Part shown: positions 45,022 to 53,800 of the stretch, in pieces
Position numbering within the stretch: position 1 is the first letter of the stretch
Layout: each line of letters begins with the position of its first letter
From: Myxococcales bacterium
GTDB taxonomy: Bacteria; Myxococcota_A; Bradymonadia; Bradymonadales; GCA-2716585
DNA length: 64,000 nucleotides
Direction: 5' to 3'
Assembly: GCA_002716585.1 (NCBI GenBank)
Contig: PBBL01000073.1
Coordinates: 1-64,000, forward strand
Notes under the pieces: model-generated
What the model saw: only the letters and a program-made list of their open reading frames with translations
Databases searched by the model: none
What the model was told of the DNA's origin: nothing
Program-made: the position numbers and the translations under genes

Positions 45022-45993
45022 ATGGAACAGAAGAACTTTGCACTCATCGGTGCCGGTGGATACGTCGCCCCTCGACACATGAAGGCGATCCACGACAGCG
45101 GGCACAACCTCGTCGCCGCGGTCGACCCCAACGACTCGGTCGGGGTCCTGGATCGGTACTTCCCCAAGACGCGCTTCTTCACCGAGATCGAGCGCTTCGA
45201 TCGGCACCTGGAGAAGCTGCGCCGCCGCAGCGACCTGGAGCGCGTGCACTACGTGAGCGTCTGCTCCCCCAACTACCTGCACGACGCCCACGTCCGCCTG
45301 GCGCTCCGGGTCAAGGCGCACGCCATCTGCGAAAAGCCGCTCGTGATCAGCCCGTGGAACATCGATCAGCTCGCGGAGATCGAGGAGGAGACCGGGAGCC
45401 GGGTGTTCACCGTGCTCCAGCTCCGCCTGCACCCGCCGCTGGTGGCGCTCAAGGCCCAGATCGAGGCGCAGCAGAACCGCGAGCGCGCCGACGTGCAGCT
45501 GACCTACATCACGCGTCGCGGCCCGTGGTACCTCCGCTCGTGGAAGGGCTCACAGGCGAAGGCCGGTGGCCTGGCGATGAACATCGGCATCCACTTCTTC
45601 GATCTGCTCCAGTGGATCTTCGGCGCGCGTCAGCGGGTGGAGCTGCACCTGAACAACGAGAAGAAGATGGCCGGGCTGGTCGATCTGGAGTGGGCGAGGG
45701 TGCGGTGGTTCCTCTCGGTGGACGAGGACGACCGCCCCGAGAGCTACATCCAGGCCAACAAGCCCGCGTTCCGCTCCATCACGATCGACGGCGAGGAGCT
45801 GGACTTCTCGGATGGGTTCACCGACCTGCACACGCGCGTCTATGAGGACATCCTCTCCGGGGGCGGGTTCGGCCTGGAGGCGGCGCGGCCGTCGATCGAG
45901 CTGGTCCATGAGATCCGCAACGCCGAGATCGTCTCGCCGACCCGCGAGACCGGCCACCCGCTGCTGTTCGGCGACCTCAAGGTGGCGCCGTGA
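45022..45993 (+). CDS. wlbA: UDP-N-acetyl-2-amino-2-deoxyglucuronate dehydrogenase (WlbA/WbpB)
   Basis: 323 residues. It aligns closely with Bordetella WlbA as I recall it: 'KNFALIGAGGYVAPRHMKAI' (NAD-binding G-x-G-G-Y), 'NDSVGVLDRYFP', 'YVSVCSPNYLH', 'ICEKPLV' (E-K-P of the Gfo/Idh/MocA family), 'LTYITRRGPWYLRSWKG', 'MNIGIHFFDLL' and 'WARVRWFLSVD'. It oxidises C3 of UDP-GlcNAc-uronate, regenerating NAD+ with 2-oxoglutarate, the second step to UDP-2,3-diacetamido uronic acids. Its stop overlaps the GTG of the aminotransferase gene (GTGA at 45990-45993). Confidence 0.95.
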   Translation: MEQKNFALIGAGGYVAPRHMKAIHDSGHNLVAAVDPNDSVGVLDRYFPKTRFFTEIERFDRHLEKLRRRSDLERVHYVSVCSPNYLHDAHVRLALRVKAHAICEKPLVISPWNIDQLAEIEEETGSRVFTVLQLRLHPPLVALKAQIEAQQNRERADVQLTYITRRGPWYLRSWKGSQAKAGGLAMNIGIHFFDLLQWIFGARQRVELHLNNEKKMAGLVDLEWARVRWFLSVDEDDRPESYIQANKPAFRSITIDGEELDFSDGFTDLHTRVYEDILSGGGFGLEAARPSIELVHEIRNAEIVSPTRETGHPLLFGDLKVAP

Positions 45994-47108
45994 GCACGAT
46001 CAAGATCCCGATACTGGACCTCAAGCCCGAGATCGAGGAGATCGCGGACGAGGTCATGGCGAGCTTCGAGCGGGTGATGCGCTCGGGTCACTTCATCATG
46101 GGGCCGAACGTCAAAGCGTTCGAGGCCGAGGTCGCCGAGGTGCTGGGGACCCCCTGGGCGCTCGGGGTCAACTCCGGCACCGACGCGCTGTTCATCGCGC
46201 TGGAGGCCCTCGGGGTCGGCCCGGGCGACGAGGTGATCACCACCCCGTTCAGCTTCTTCGCCACCGCCGAGGCGGTCGGGCGCGTCGGCGCGACCCCGGT
46301 GTTCGTCGATATCGAGCGCGACGCGTTCAACATCGACCCGGCCTGCATCGAGGCGGCCATCACCCCCCGAACCCGCGCCATCATCCCGGTCCACCTGTAC
46401 GGCCACGCCGCCGACATGGACGCGATCGAGGCGATCGCCCGCGCCCACGACCTGGCGATCCTCGAAGACGTCGCCCAGGCGCTCGGCGGCGAGCACCGCG
46501 GCCGCAAGCTCGGCACCATCGGGGACGCGGGGGCGTACTCCTTCTTCCCGTCCAAGAACCTCGGCGCCTTCGGCGACGCGGGGCTCCTGGTGACGCCCGA
46601 CGAGGAGGTCGCCAGGACCGCGTCGGCGCTTCGCAAGCACGGCGCGCACCGCAAGTATTACAACGAGCGCGTCGGCTACAACTCCCGCCTCGACGAGGTC
46701 CAGGCGGCGATCCTCCGCGTCAAGCTCCCTCGCCTGGAGGCCCAGAACGCAGGCCGACGCCGCGTCGCGAGCGCCTACAACGCGATGCTCGCCGACCTCG
46801 ACGGGGTCATCACGCCCAGCGAGGCGCCCTGGGCGCGCCACGTCTACCACCAGTACACCGTGCGGATCCTGGGCGATCGCCGCGACCACGTCCGCGAGGC
46901 GTTGGCCGCCGAGGGCGTCGGGACGATGATCTACTACCCGGTGCCGATCCATCAGCTCCCGCTGTACCGCGATCACGCGCCGACGCTGCCGGTCGCTGAG
47001 GAACTCTCACGTGAGGTCCTCAGCCTGCCGATCTGGCCACAGATGACCGACGAGACGCAGCGCACGGTGGTGGACGCGCTGCGCCGCGCGTTGAATCAAG
47101 CTTCTTGA
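45990..47108 (+). CDS. wbpE: DegT/DnrJ/EryC1 aminotransferase (WbpE/WlbC type)
   Basis: 372 residues from GTG 45990. PLP-dependent sugar aminotransferase signatures are present: 'IPILDLKPEIEEIADEV', 'ALGVNSGTDALFIAL', 'TTPFSFFATAEAV', 'PVHLYGHAADMDAI', 'ILEDVAQALGGEHRGRKLG' and the PLP-binding Lys in 'SFFPSKNLGAFGDAG'. It transfers the amino group of glutamate to the 3-keto sugar made by WlbA, giving UDP-GlcNAc(3NH2)A. The substrate follows from the operon context. The stop is 40 bp before the epimerase gene. The 'P-S-K-N-L-G' loop is intact. Confidence 0.94.
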   Translation: MSTIKIPILDLKPEIEEIADEVMASFERVMRSGHFIMGPNVKAFEAEVAEVLGTPWALGVNSGTDALFIALEALGVGPGDEVITTPFSFFATAEAVGRVGATPVFVDIERDAFNIDPACIEAAITPRTRAIIPVHLYGHAADMDAIEAIARAHDLAILEDVAQALGGEHRGRKLGTIGDAGAYSFFPSKNLGAFGDAGLLVTPDEEVARTASALRKHGAHRKYYNERVGYNSRLDEVQAAILRVKLPRLEAQNAGRRRVASAYNAMLADLDGVITPSEAPWARHVYHQYTVRILGDRRDHVREALAAEGVGTMIYYPVPIHQLPLYRDHAPTLPVAEELSREVLSLPIWPQMTDETQRTVVDALRRALNQAS

Positions 47109-47148
47109 GGGTTTCGTATCGGGGCCTACCGATCGAGGGTTCGACATC

Positions 47149-48249
47149 ATGAAGGTAGTCACCGTTGTTGGGGCTCGGCCGCAGTTCATCAAGGCCGCGA
47201 TCGTGACCCGGACGCTGCGGGCGCGCGCTGGCGTCCATGAGGTGCTCGTCCACACCGGCCAACACTACGACGACAACATGTCCGAGGTGTTCTTCCGCGA
47301 GCTGGGGATCCCGGCGCCGAGCTACAACCTCGCCATCGGCTCCGCGGGCCACGGCGCCCAGACCGGCCGCATGCTGGAGGCGCTTGAGCGCGTCATGCTC
47401 GACGAGCGGCCCGATCAGGTGCTCGTCTACGGCGACACCAACTCGACGCTCGCCGCGGCGCTCGCCGCCGCCAAGCTGCACATCCCGGTCGCCCACGTCG
47501 AGGCGGGGCTGCGCTCGTTCAACAAGCGCATGCCCGAGGAGATCAACCGGATCCTGACCGACCACGCCAGCGACGTCCTCTTCGCCCCCACCGAGGCCGC
47601 CGTCGCCAACCTCCAGAACGAGGGCTTCGGCGACCGCGTCCCCCTCGTCGGGGATGTCATGTACGACGCCGCGATCCACTATGGGGCGCAGGTCGAGCCT
47701 TCGCGGCTGGAGCGCCTCGGCGTCGAGCCAGGCGCGTACGTGCTGGCGACCGTCCACCGCGCCGAGAACACGGACGGCCCCGACCGGCTCACCGCGATCT
47801 TCACCGCGCTCGCGTCCATCGCCGACGCCGTCCCGGTCACCCTGCCGCTCCACCCGCGCACCCACAAGGCGCTGGAGCGCCTCGGCCTCCTGGCTCAAGC
47901 GCGCGAGCGCCTCCACCTCACCGATCCGGTCGGCTACCTGGACATGATCGCGCTCGAACGCAACGCGCGGCTGGTCGTCACCGACTCCGGCGGGGGGCAG
48001 AAGGAGGCGTTCTTCCACCGCACCCCGTGCGTCACGCTGCGCGACGAGACCGAGTGGGTCGAGCTGGTGACCGCGGGCTGGAACCGGCTCGTGACGCCGA
48101 CCGCGCAGCACACCGTCGCGGCCTCCATCGAGGCCGCCCTGCGCGCCCCGACCCCTGCCGAGCCCGACGCCGCGCTCTACGGCGGCGGCGCCTCCTGTGA
48201 GCGCATCGCCGACGTGCTGCTCGGGGCGAGCGAGGGGAGCCCGGCGTGA
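47149..48249 (+). CDS. wecB: Non-hydrolysing UDP-N-acetylglucosamine 2-epimerase (WecB/WbpI type)
   Basis: 366 residues. The family N-terminus 'VVTVVGARPQFIKAAIVTR' and 'VHTGQHYDDNMSEVFFRELGIPAP', 'VLVYGDTNSTLAAALAA', 'VAHVEAGLRSFNKRMPEEINRILTD', 'TVHRAENTD' and 'DSGGGQKEAFF' are all present. These form the nucleotide- and substrate-binding loops of the GT-B-like fold. The reaction inverts C2 of UDP-GlcNAc-type sugars. Given wlbA and wbpE upstream, the WbpI reaction (UDP-GlcNAc3NAcA to the manno form) is the likelier role, but plain WecB activity cannot be excluded. Its stop overlaps the GTG of the glycosyltransferase gene (GTGA). Confidence 0.93.
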   Translation: MKVVTVVGARPQFIKAAIVTRTLRARAGVHEVLVHTGQHYDDNMSEVFFRELGIPAPSYNLAIGSAGHGAQTGRMLEALERVMLDERPDQVLVYGDTNSTLAAALAAAKLHIPVAHVEAGLRSFNKRMPEEINRILTDHASDVLFAPTEAAVANLQNEGFGDRVPLVGDVMYDAAIHYGAQVEPSRLERLGVEPGAYVLATVHRAENTDGPDRLTAIFTALASIADAVPVTLPLHPRTHKALERLGLLAQARERLHLTDPVGYLDMIALERNARLVVTDSGGGQKEAFFHRTPCVTLRDETEWVELVTAGWNRLVTPTAQHTVAASIEAALRAPTPAEPDAALYGGGASCERIADVLLGASEGSPA

Positions 48250-49526
48250 AGATCCTGATCATCTCCTACTACTTCCCCCCGTTCAACGTCATCGGCGCGG
48301 TCCGCGTCGGCAAGCTCGCCCACTACCTGCACACCTTCGGGCACGACGTGCAGGTCATCTCCGCGGCCGATCAGCCGCTCCAGGCGACGCTCACCCCCCA
48401 GCTCCCCGAGGAGCGGGTGACGCACACCCCGTGGATCGACGTCAACCGCCTCGTCCAGGCTGCGCTCGGCGGGCGCGAGAAGGTCGCGCGGCAGGGGTAC
48501 GCGACCTCGGGGGGGTCGCCGACCGTCAAGGCGCTCCTCGGACGGCTTGGGCTGCTCTACAAGACCGTCCTCCACACCCCCGACGGCCAGATCGGGTGGC
48601 TCCCCTGGGCGATCCAGGCGTCACTCCAGAAGATCGAGGCCTGGGGGACGCCCGACATCATCTTCGCCAGCTCCTCACCGCTGACGTCGCTCATCGCCGC
48701 GCGCGTCGTCTCTCAACGGTCGGGCGTCCCCTGGGTCGCCGACATGCGCGACATGTGGACCACCAACCCCTACTACCCCTACAAGGGGCTGCGGAAGCGG
48801 TTCGACCGCTGGCTGGAGACCGAGCTGCTCCAACACGCGCGCGGCATGACGGGCGTCTCCGCTCCCATCGTCGAGGAGCTGCGCGCCGAGTACGGCAAGC
48901 CCGCCCAGCTCATCCTCAACGGCTTTGACCTCAGCGATTACCCGACCCCCGCGCCGCCCGACCCCGACGGACCGCTGCGGATCGTGTACACCGGCATGAT
49001 CTACGAGGGGAGGCGCGACCCCACCCCGCTCTTTCAGGCGCTCAAGCTCCTCGGAGAGCGCGCCGAGCGCGTCCGGGTCGCCTTCTACGGCCGCTACCTC
49101 AACATCGTCCATGAGCTGGCGGAGCGGTGCGGCGTCCCGTCACTCGTCGAGGTCCATGACCCGGTCCCCTACAGCGAGTCGCTGCGCCTGCAAGCCGAGG
49201 CCGACCTGCTCCTCCTCCTGCTCTGGAATGATCCACGCGCTCAAGGCGTGTTCACGGGCAAGCTGTTTGAGTACATCGGCGCCGGTCGCCCGATCATCGC
49301 GCTGGGCGCCCCGGACAACGTCGCCGCGCGCCTGGTCGCGGACCGCGGGGCGGGCGTCGTCCCCGCCTCTCCCCAGGAGCTGGCCGAGCAGCTGGACCGC
49401 TGGATCACGCTCAAGGAGCAGGGCCAGCTCATCCCATCCCCGGACAACAGCGTGCGCGCGGGCCTGTCGCGTGAGGATCAGGCGCGACGCCTCGCCGACT
49501 TCCTGAGCGACCTCACGTCTAACTGA
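48246..49526 (+). CDS. Glycosyltransferase family 4 protein
   Basis: 426 residues from GTG 48246. It begins with the GT4 'ILIISYYFPPFNVIGAVRVGKLAHYL' acceptor-side loop, and later has 'VIDMRDMW'-like 'VADMRDMWTTNPYYPYKG' and 'LILNGFDLSDYP'. The donor-side region is 'IVYTGMIYEGRRDPTPLFQALKLL' and 'FTGKLFEYIGAGRPIIALG', with the E-x7-E-type donor loop partly recognisable. No membrane segment is evident. It should transfer a sugar, presumably the diacetamido uronic acid made by the preceding three enzymes, to a lipid-linked polysaccharide. The fine specificity is unknown. The operon ends here at the structured repeat element. Confidence 0.88.
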   Translation: MKILIISYYFPPFNVIGAVRVGKLAHYLHTFGHDVQVISAADQPLQATLTPQLPEERVTHTPWIDVNRLVQAALGGREKVARQGYATSGGSPTVKALLGRLGLLYKTVLHTPDGQIGWLPWAIQASLQKIEAWGTPDIIFASSSPLTSLIAARVVSQRSGVPWVADMRDMWTTNPYYPYKGLRKRFDRWLETELLQHARGMTGVSAPIVEELRAEYGKPAQLILNGFDLSDYPTPAPPDPDGPLRIVYTGMIYEGRRDPTPLFQALKLLGERAERVRVAFYGRYLNIVHELAERCGVPSLVEVHDPVPYSESLRLQAEADLLLLLLWNDPRAQGVFTGKLFEYIGAGRPIIALGAPDNVAARLVADRGAGVVPASPQELAEQLDRWITLKEQGQLIPSPDNSVRAGLSREDQARRLADFLSDLTSN

Positions 49527-49529
49527 GAT

Positions 49530-49754
49530 GAACTGGTGTAGAAAGGTCGTGCGATGAACTCAGCGCGCCAGATGCAAACATCCTGAGTCAATCCAGCATG
49601 CTGAGTTCATCTACACACCGCTGCTTCGCAGCTCATTGATAACGAAAGGTTGTGCGATGAACTCAGCGCGCTAGATGCGAACATCCTGAGTCAATCCAGC
49701 ATGCTGAGTTCATCAGCACACCGCTGCTTCGCAGCTACCTTTCTGCACCAGTTC
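49530..49754. repeat. Structured 225-bp element: two 93-bp direct repeats inside an 18-bp inverted repeat
   Basis: Outer arms GAACTGGTGTAGAAAGGT (49530-49547) and its complement at 49737-49754 match at 17 of 18. Within are two direct copies, 49541-49633 and 49644-49736, identical at 88 of 93 positions and separated by 10 bp. Each copy has a perfect 12-bp inverted repeat GATGAACTCAGC/GCTGAGTTCATC (49553-49564 with 49600-49611; 49656-49667 with 49703-49714), a GATG/CATC mini-hairpin in its loop, and GCTGC-TTC-GCAGC (49620-49632; 49723-49735). All five differences fall outside these stems. It lies between convergent genes. It may be a structured RNA, a miniature mobile element or a double terminator. 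Confidence 0.85.
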
Positions 49755-49764
49755 GTATGACACC

Positions 49765-50820
49765 CTACCCCAGCCGCGACTGGAGCAGCGCCTGCGCCTC
49801 GTCCAAGAGCACGGCCCGCAGCAGCTCACGCTCCTCGGCGCGCACGCAACCCAGCTCGTCGGCGTGAGCCACCGCGAGATCCTCCCAGACGTCCTCCACG
49901 AACAAGCTCAGCAGCTCGGCGCGCCTGGGATCATCGGCTCCCTCCACGCGCCCGATCTTGGAGATCGCGTTGTCGAGGCGGTTGACGTTGACCCGCGCCA
50001 TCATCTCCCACTCCAACAGATCCAGCGCGTACCCGGCGCCCTGTTCATCCCGCTTGGGCCAGGGTCGAGCCTGATGGTAGCGGTCGTCCTCGGAGAACTC
50101 GGCGATCTTGAGCTTGAGGATCGGGCGGAGCGGCCCCCCCTCCGTCTCCACCTCCACGAAGGGCACCGGTTTGAGCACCACGCCCTCGGCGAGGTTGTCG
50201 TCGTCGGGCAGGGGCGGCAGGCCAAGGAGCGCGGGGATCGTGGAGCTGAACCGCACCGGGAACTCCAGGCAGTCGCCGAGGGAGCCGATCATGAGCGGCT
50301 CCGCGCAGGGGATCTCCAGCTCCTCCAGGAGCGCGGTCATCTCATCGTAGGCGAGGAACACGCGCTCGCCGCTTTGGAGCGTCAGGGCGACGTCAAAGGC
50401 GCAGAACCGAACCCCGGGGGCGTACCAGACGCCAGTCTGGATGGGGTACACGTCGGGCACGGGGGGCACGTCCGGGTGAGGGTAGCCCCCTCCAAAGAGT
50501 TCACCGTAGAGTTGGATCACCTCGATCTCCTCGCGTTCGGCCTGGAGGCGCTCGAACAGGAGGCTCACGGCGCCTTGGTGTCTGGCGAGCACGGCCTCGT
50601 GCTGGAAGAACGACTCATCCGAGCCGAGGAGCGCCTTGCGCTTGGCGCATCGCAGCTCACGCCCATCGGTCAGGAAGGAGAAGTTGGCGCCATGGATCTT
50701 CTCGGTCACGACCCAGGGGACCTTGTTCAGCGCGCGGGTGTCGGCCTCGCTCAGGCGCCAGCCGCCCGCGGACTCCGCGATCTTGTGGTAGCTCTCAAAA
50801 GGGGAGTGTGTATCGCTCAT
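49765..50820 (-). CDS. RNA ligase of the Rnl2 (T4 RNA ligase 2) family
   Basis: 351 residues from ATG 50820 (AGGAG upstream). All nucleotidyltransferase motifs are present: motif I 'TEKIHGANFSF' with the lysine to be adenylated at residue 41, a 'YGELFGGGYPHPDV' stretch (motif Ia/II region), motif III 'RFCAFDVAL', motif IV 'LAEGVVLKPV' and motif V 'ILKLKI'. This matches the Rnl2 group, which seals nicks in double-stranded or bridged RNA using ATP. A helical C-terminal domain ('DLLEWEMMARVNVNRLDNAISKIG') follows. The gene ends 10 bp from the structured repeat at 49530-49754. The upstream gene is 46 bp away on the same strand. Confidence 0.93.
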   Translation of the reverse strand: MSDTHSPFESYHKIAESAGGWRLSEADTRALNKVPWVVTEKIHGANFSFLTDGRELRCAKRKALLGSDESFFQHEAVLARHQGAVSLLFERLQAEREEIEVIQLYGELFGGGYPHPDVPPVPDVYPIQTGVWYAPGVRFCAFDVALTLQSGERVFLAYDEMTALLEELEIPCAEPLMIGSLGDCLEFPVRFSSTIPALLGLPPLPDDDNLAEGVVLKPVPFVEVETEGGPLRPILKLKIAEFSEDDRYHQARPWPKRDEQGAGYALDLLEWEMMARVNVNRLDNAISKIGRVEGADDPRRAELLSLFVEDVWEDLAVAHADELGCVRAEERELLRAVLLDEAQALLQSRLG

Positions 50821-50866
50821 GGCGAGGCTCCTGCTGACGTGGGTCGCCAGCAGGAGCCAGGCGGGC

Positions 50867-53800
50867 TCAGGGGGTGAGCTCGAAGCCTGTCAGGCCTTCG
50901 CCGTCGATCCCGACGCCCTGCTCGGTCTCCAGCTCCGCGTCGGAGCGCTGGGTCCAGGACGTGTCATTGTTGATGAACGGCTCGGGCTGCTCCTCCAGAT
51001 CGTTGCGGCTGTAGGTGTCCACCTCGACGCCCGTGTCGAGGAAGAGGCCGCGCGTCGGCACGTCGCGCCGGGGGCTCGCCTCATCATCGACGCCGAGGGT
51101 GGCGGCCCCGAAGGTCGAGAGCGCCACCGCCGTGTAGGTGTCGGCGCCGCCCAGCTCCATCAGGATCCCGAGCCCGTTGAGGAACCCGGCCCCACCCGAC
51201 GCGCGAGGGAAGCGATAGGCATCGTCCCCGGCAAAGTCAATGAGCACGCCCGCGGCGAGGTCGCCGCCGTAGCCCATGAGGGAGCCGATGGCGCGGTCGG
51301 GCTCCAGGTTGTAGCGGTCGGCCCCGGCGACGTCGAGGAGCACGCCCACCGCCGCCAGCTCGGCGGCGCCCATGGCGCCGTAGCGGGCGGTGTAGGTGTC
51401 GGCGCCGTCGGTGTCGATCAGGAAGCCCGCGCCGAGGTGACGCCCGGCGCCCTGGGCGAAGGTCGCCGCGGTGTAGACGTCGTCGCCCGCGGCGTCGAGG
51501 AGCACGCCGAGCCCGCCTCCGAGCGCCTGCCGGTCGGGGAAGCGCGTGTCAGCGGGGAGCCTCCCGGCGCCCGCGCCTTGAGCGAGGTTGAGGTTGGACT
51601 GGCCGCGGTCCGGCGGCGAGAAGTAGAGGACATCGGACAGCCCGGTGGCCAGCTCTGCGAGGTAGCGGGTGCCGCCGCTCTGCTCCAGGAGGAGGCCGAC
51701 GCCCGAGGCAGCGCCGAAGCCCTGCGCCGCATGCCAGGCGCGGTAGGTGTCGGTCCCATCGGAGGCGCCCGCGTCCAGCAGCAGCCCGATCCCGAGCACC
51801 GCGGCGCCCTGGCTGAGCGCCTCGCTGGCGTAGTCGTCGTCGCCGCCGTCGTCGAGGAGGACGCCCACCCCGAGCACCGCGGCGCCCTGGCTCATGCGCA
51901 GGGAGGTGTAGGCGTCCGCGCCCCCGCCGAGATCCATGAGGACGCCAACCCCGAGGCGGCCCGAGCCCTGGCGCCCCTCGGTGGAGAGGCTGACCGGCCC
52001 GTTTCCAGCCACAGCGGGGTTGACGGGGTCAAAGCGCCCCCCCTCGTCGCTGGGGAGCCAGGCGTCGTTGTCGTTGGGGTCGGCGACGGCCTCGTAGTCG
52101 TAGATGTCGTCCCCGTCCAGATCGATGACGACCGCCACAGGGTGCGAGGCGCTGGCGTTGGCCCCGGCGCCGATGCGGTAGGTGTCGTTGCCCGAGACGT
52201 CGAGCAACAGCGCCACGGGGCCAGTCACCTCGGCCGGGTTGTAGGTCGTGTCCCCGTCACCGCCGAGGATGATCCACCCGGCGGAGGTCTCCAGGCGGAC
52301 GTCCACCGCGCTGAACTCCTCCGAGGCGGTCAGCTGAGCCGCGGTGAGGGTCGCGGTCAGGTCGGCCGCCGCCTGGTAGAGCATCGCCCGGTCGAAGTCC
52401 GAGAGCAGCGCGAGCTGATCCGCGTCCCCGAGGTCCAGCGCGGCGCCCCCTTCGGGCGCCGGGAGGAACAGCCAGGGGCTGCTCGCGAACAGCTCCTCCA
52501 CGCCCGCGTCGTCGAGCCCCAGCGCGTCCGTGATCCCCTGACGCACCTCCAGCACGTTGGCCATCGCGAAGAGGATCCGCGCCAGCGCCTCCTGAAGCTC
52601 CATCGGCACCGCGCCGACGTCGCCGACCACGTCCCCTTCGGACCAGGTGTCCCCGGCCGCCTCGGTGAAGCGCCGCAGCCCCTCGCTCAAGGGCAGGAGC
52701 TGATCGGGGATGGCGTACTCGGGGGTGCGCGCCTCCAGCGCGAAGCCCTGGCGCGCCGCCGCCGCGACGATGGCGTCACGCACCGGGGAGTCCCCGGCGA
52801 GCGCGCCCTCCAGCTCCTGCCGAAGGGAGCCGCCGTAGACCACGCTGGAGAGCGGCTGGGTCACCAGCCCGCTGAGGGTGCTGTTCTTGAACGGGGCGCC
52901 AGGCGTCTCCGGGTGCAGCAGGCGCTGGTTGAGCGGATCAAGGGTCAGCGAGCAGCGGTTGAGCGCGACGCTGTCCAGCGCTCGCTGGAGCAGGTCGATC
53001 TCACCCTCAGGGACCTCGCTCCCCGCCAGGCAGAGGCAGTTGTCGGGCGTGCAGAAGCGCCCCTCGCGGCCCCTCAGCTCCTGACAGCTCCCCTCGCCGC
53101 CGCAGTCGGCGTCGGTCTCGCACCCGCGCGAGCAGAAGCCGAGGACGTCCGCCTCGACCCCCTGGACGCAGATCGGCGCCCCCGCGTCGCACGCCGCGCT
53201 GACGCCCGTTCCACACGGGCGACCGATCGCGACGCCGTCCGGCGCGCTGATGCCGCACGTGCTCGGCCCGCCGAGCCCGTCGGGCATGCAGAGCTGACCC
53301 ACCCGGTAGAGGTCGACGCAGTTGGGAGCCTCGGACGTGCAGTCGTCGTTGTCAAAGCAGATCACCGCGCAGTTGCCCGCCGAGCCCGACCGCGTCGCCG
53401 TGCACTTGCGCACAGGGCCGAAGCAGTCCTGGATCCGGGTGTTGAAGGTGCACGCCTCACCGATCAGCTCGCACTGCTCCGTGTCCGGGTTGCAGATCTC
53501 GCCGTCGCCGCAGGGCACCTCCAGGCAGGAGGTCGGCGGACCGACGCACTCGCCGGTGAGCGGGTTGCACGTGGTGCCCTCCTCGCAGTTGGCCGTCTCG
53601 CACGCCAGGCAGTCGTTGCCGATGGGGATGCAGGCGCGCCGCGTCGTGTTGTTGAGGATCGCGCAGCCATACCCCTCCGGGCAGGAGTCCTGGTCGTCGG
53701 TGCAATCCACGGTGCAGACCACACCGCCCGGATCGCCCAGCCCCAGGCACAGGTCGCTCTGCCCGCCGCACGCCGAAGAGGACTCCTCACCGCAGGGATC

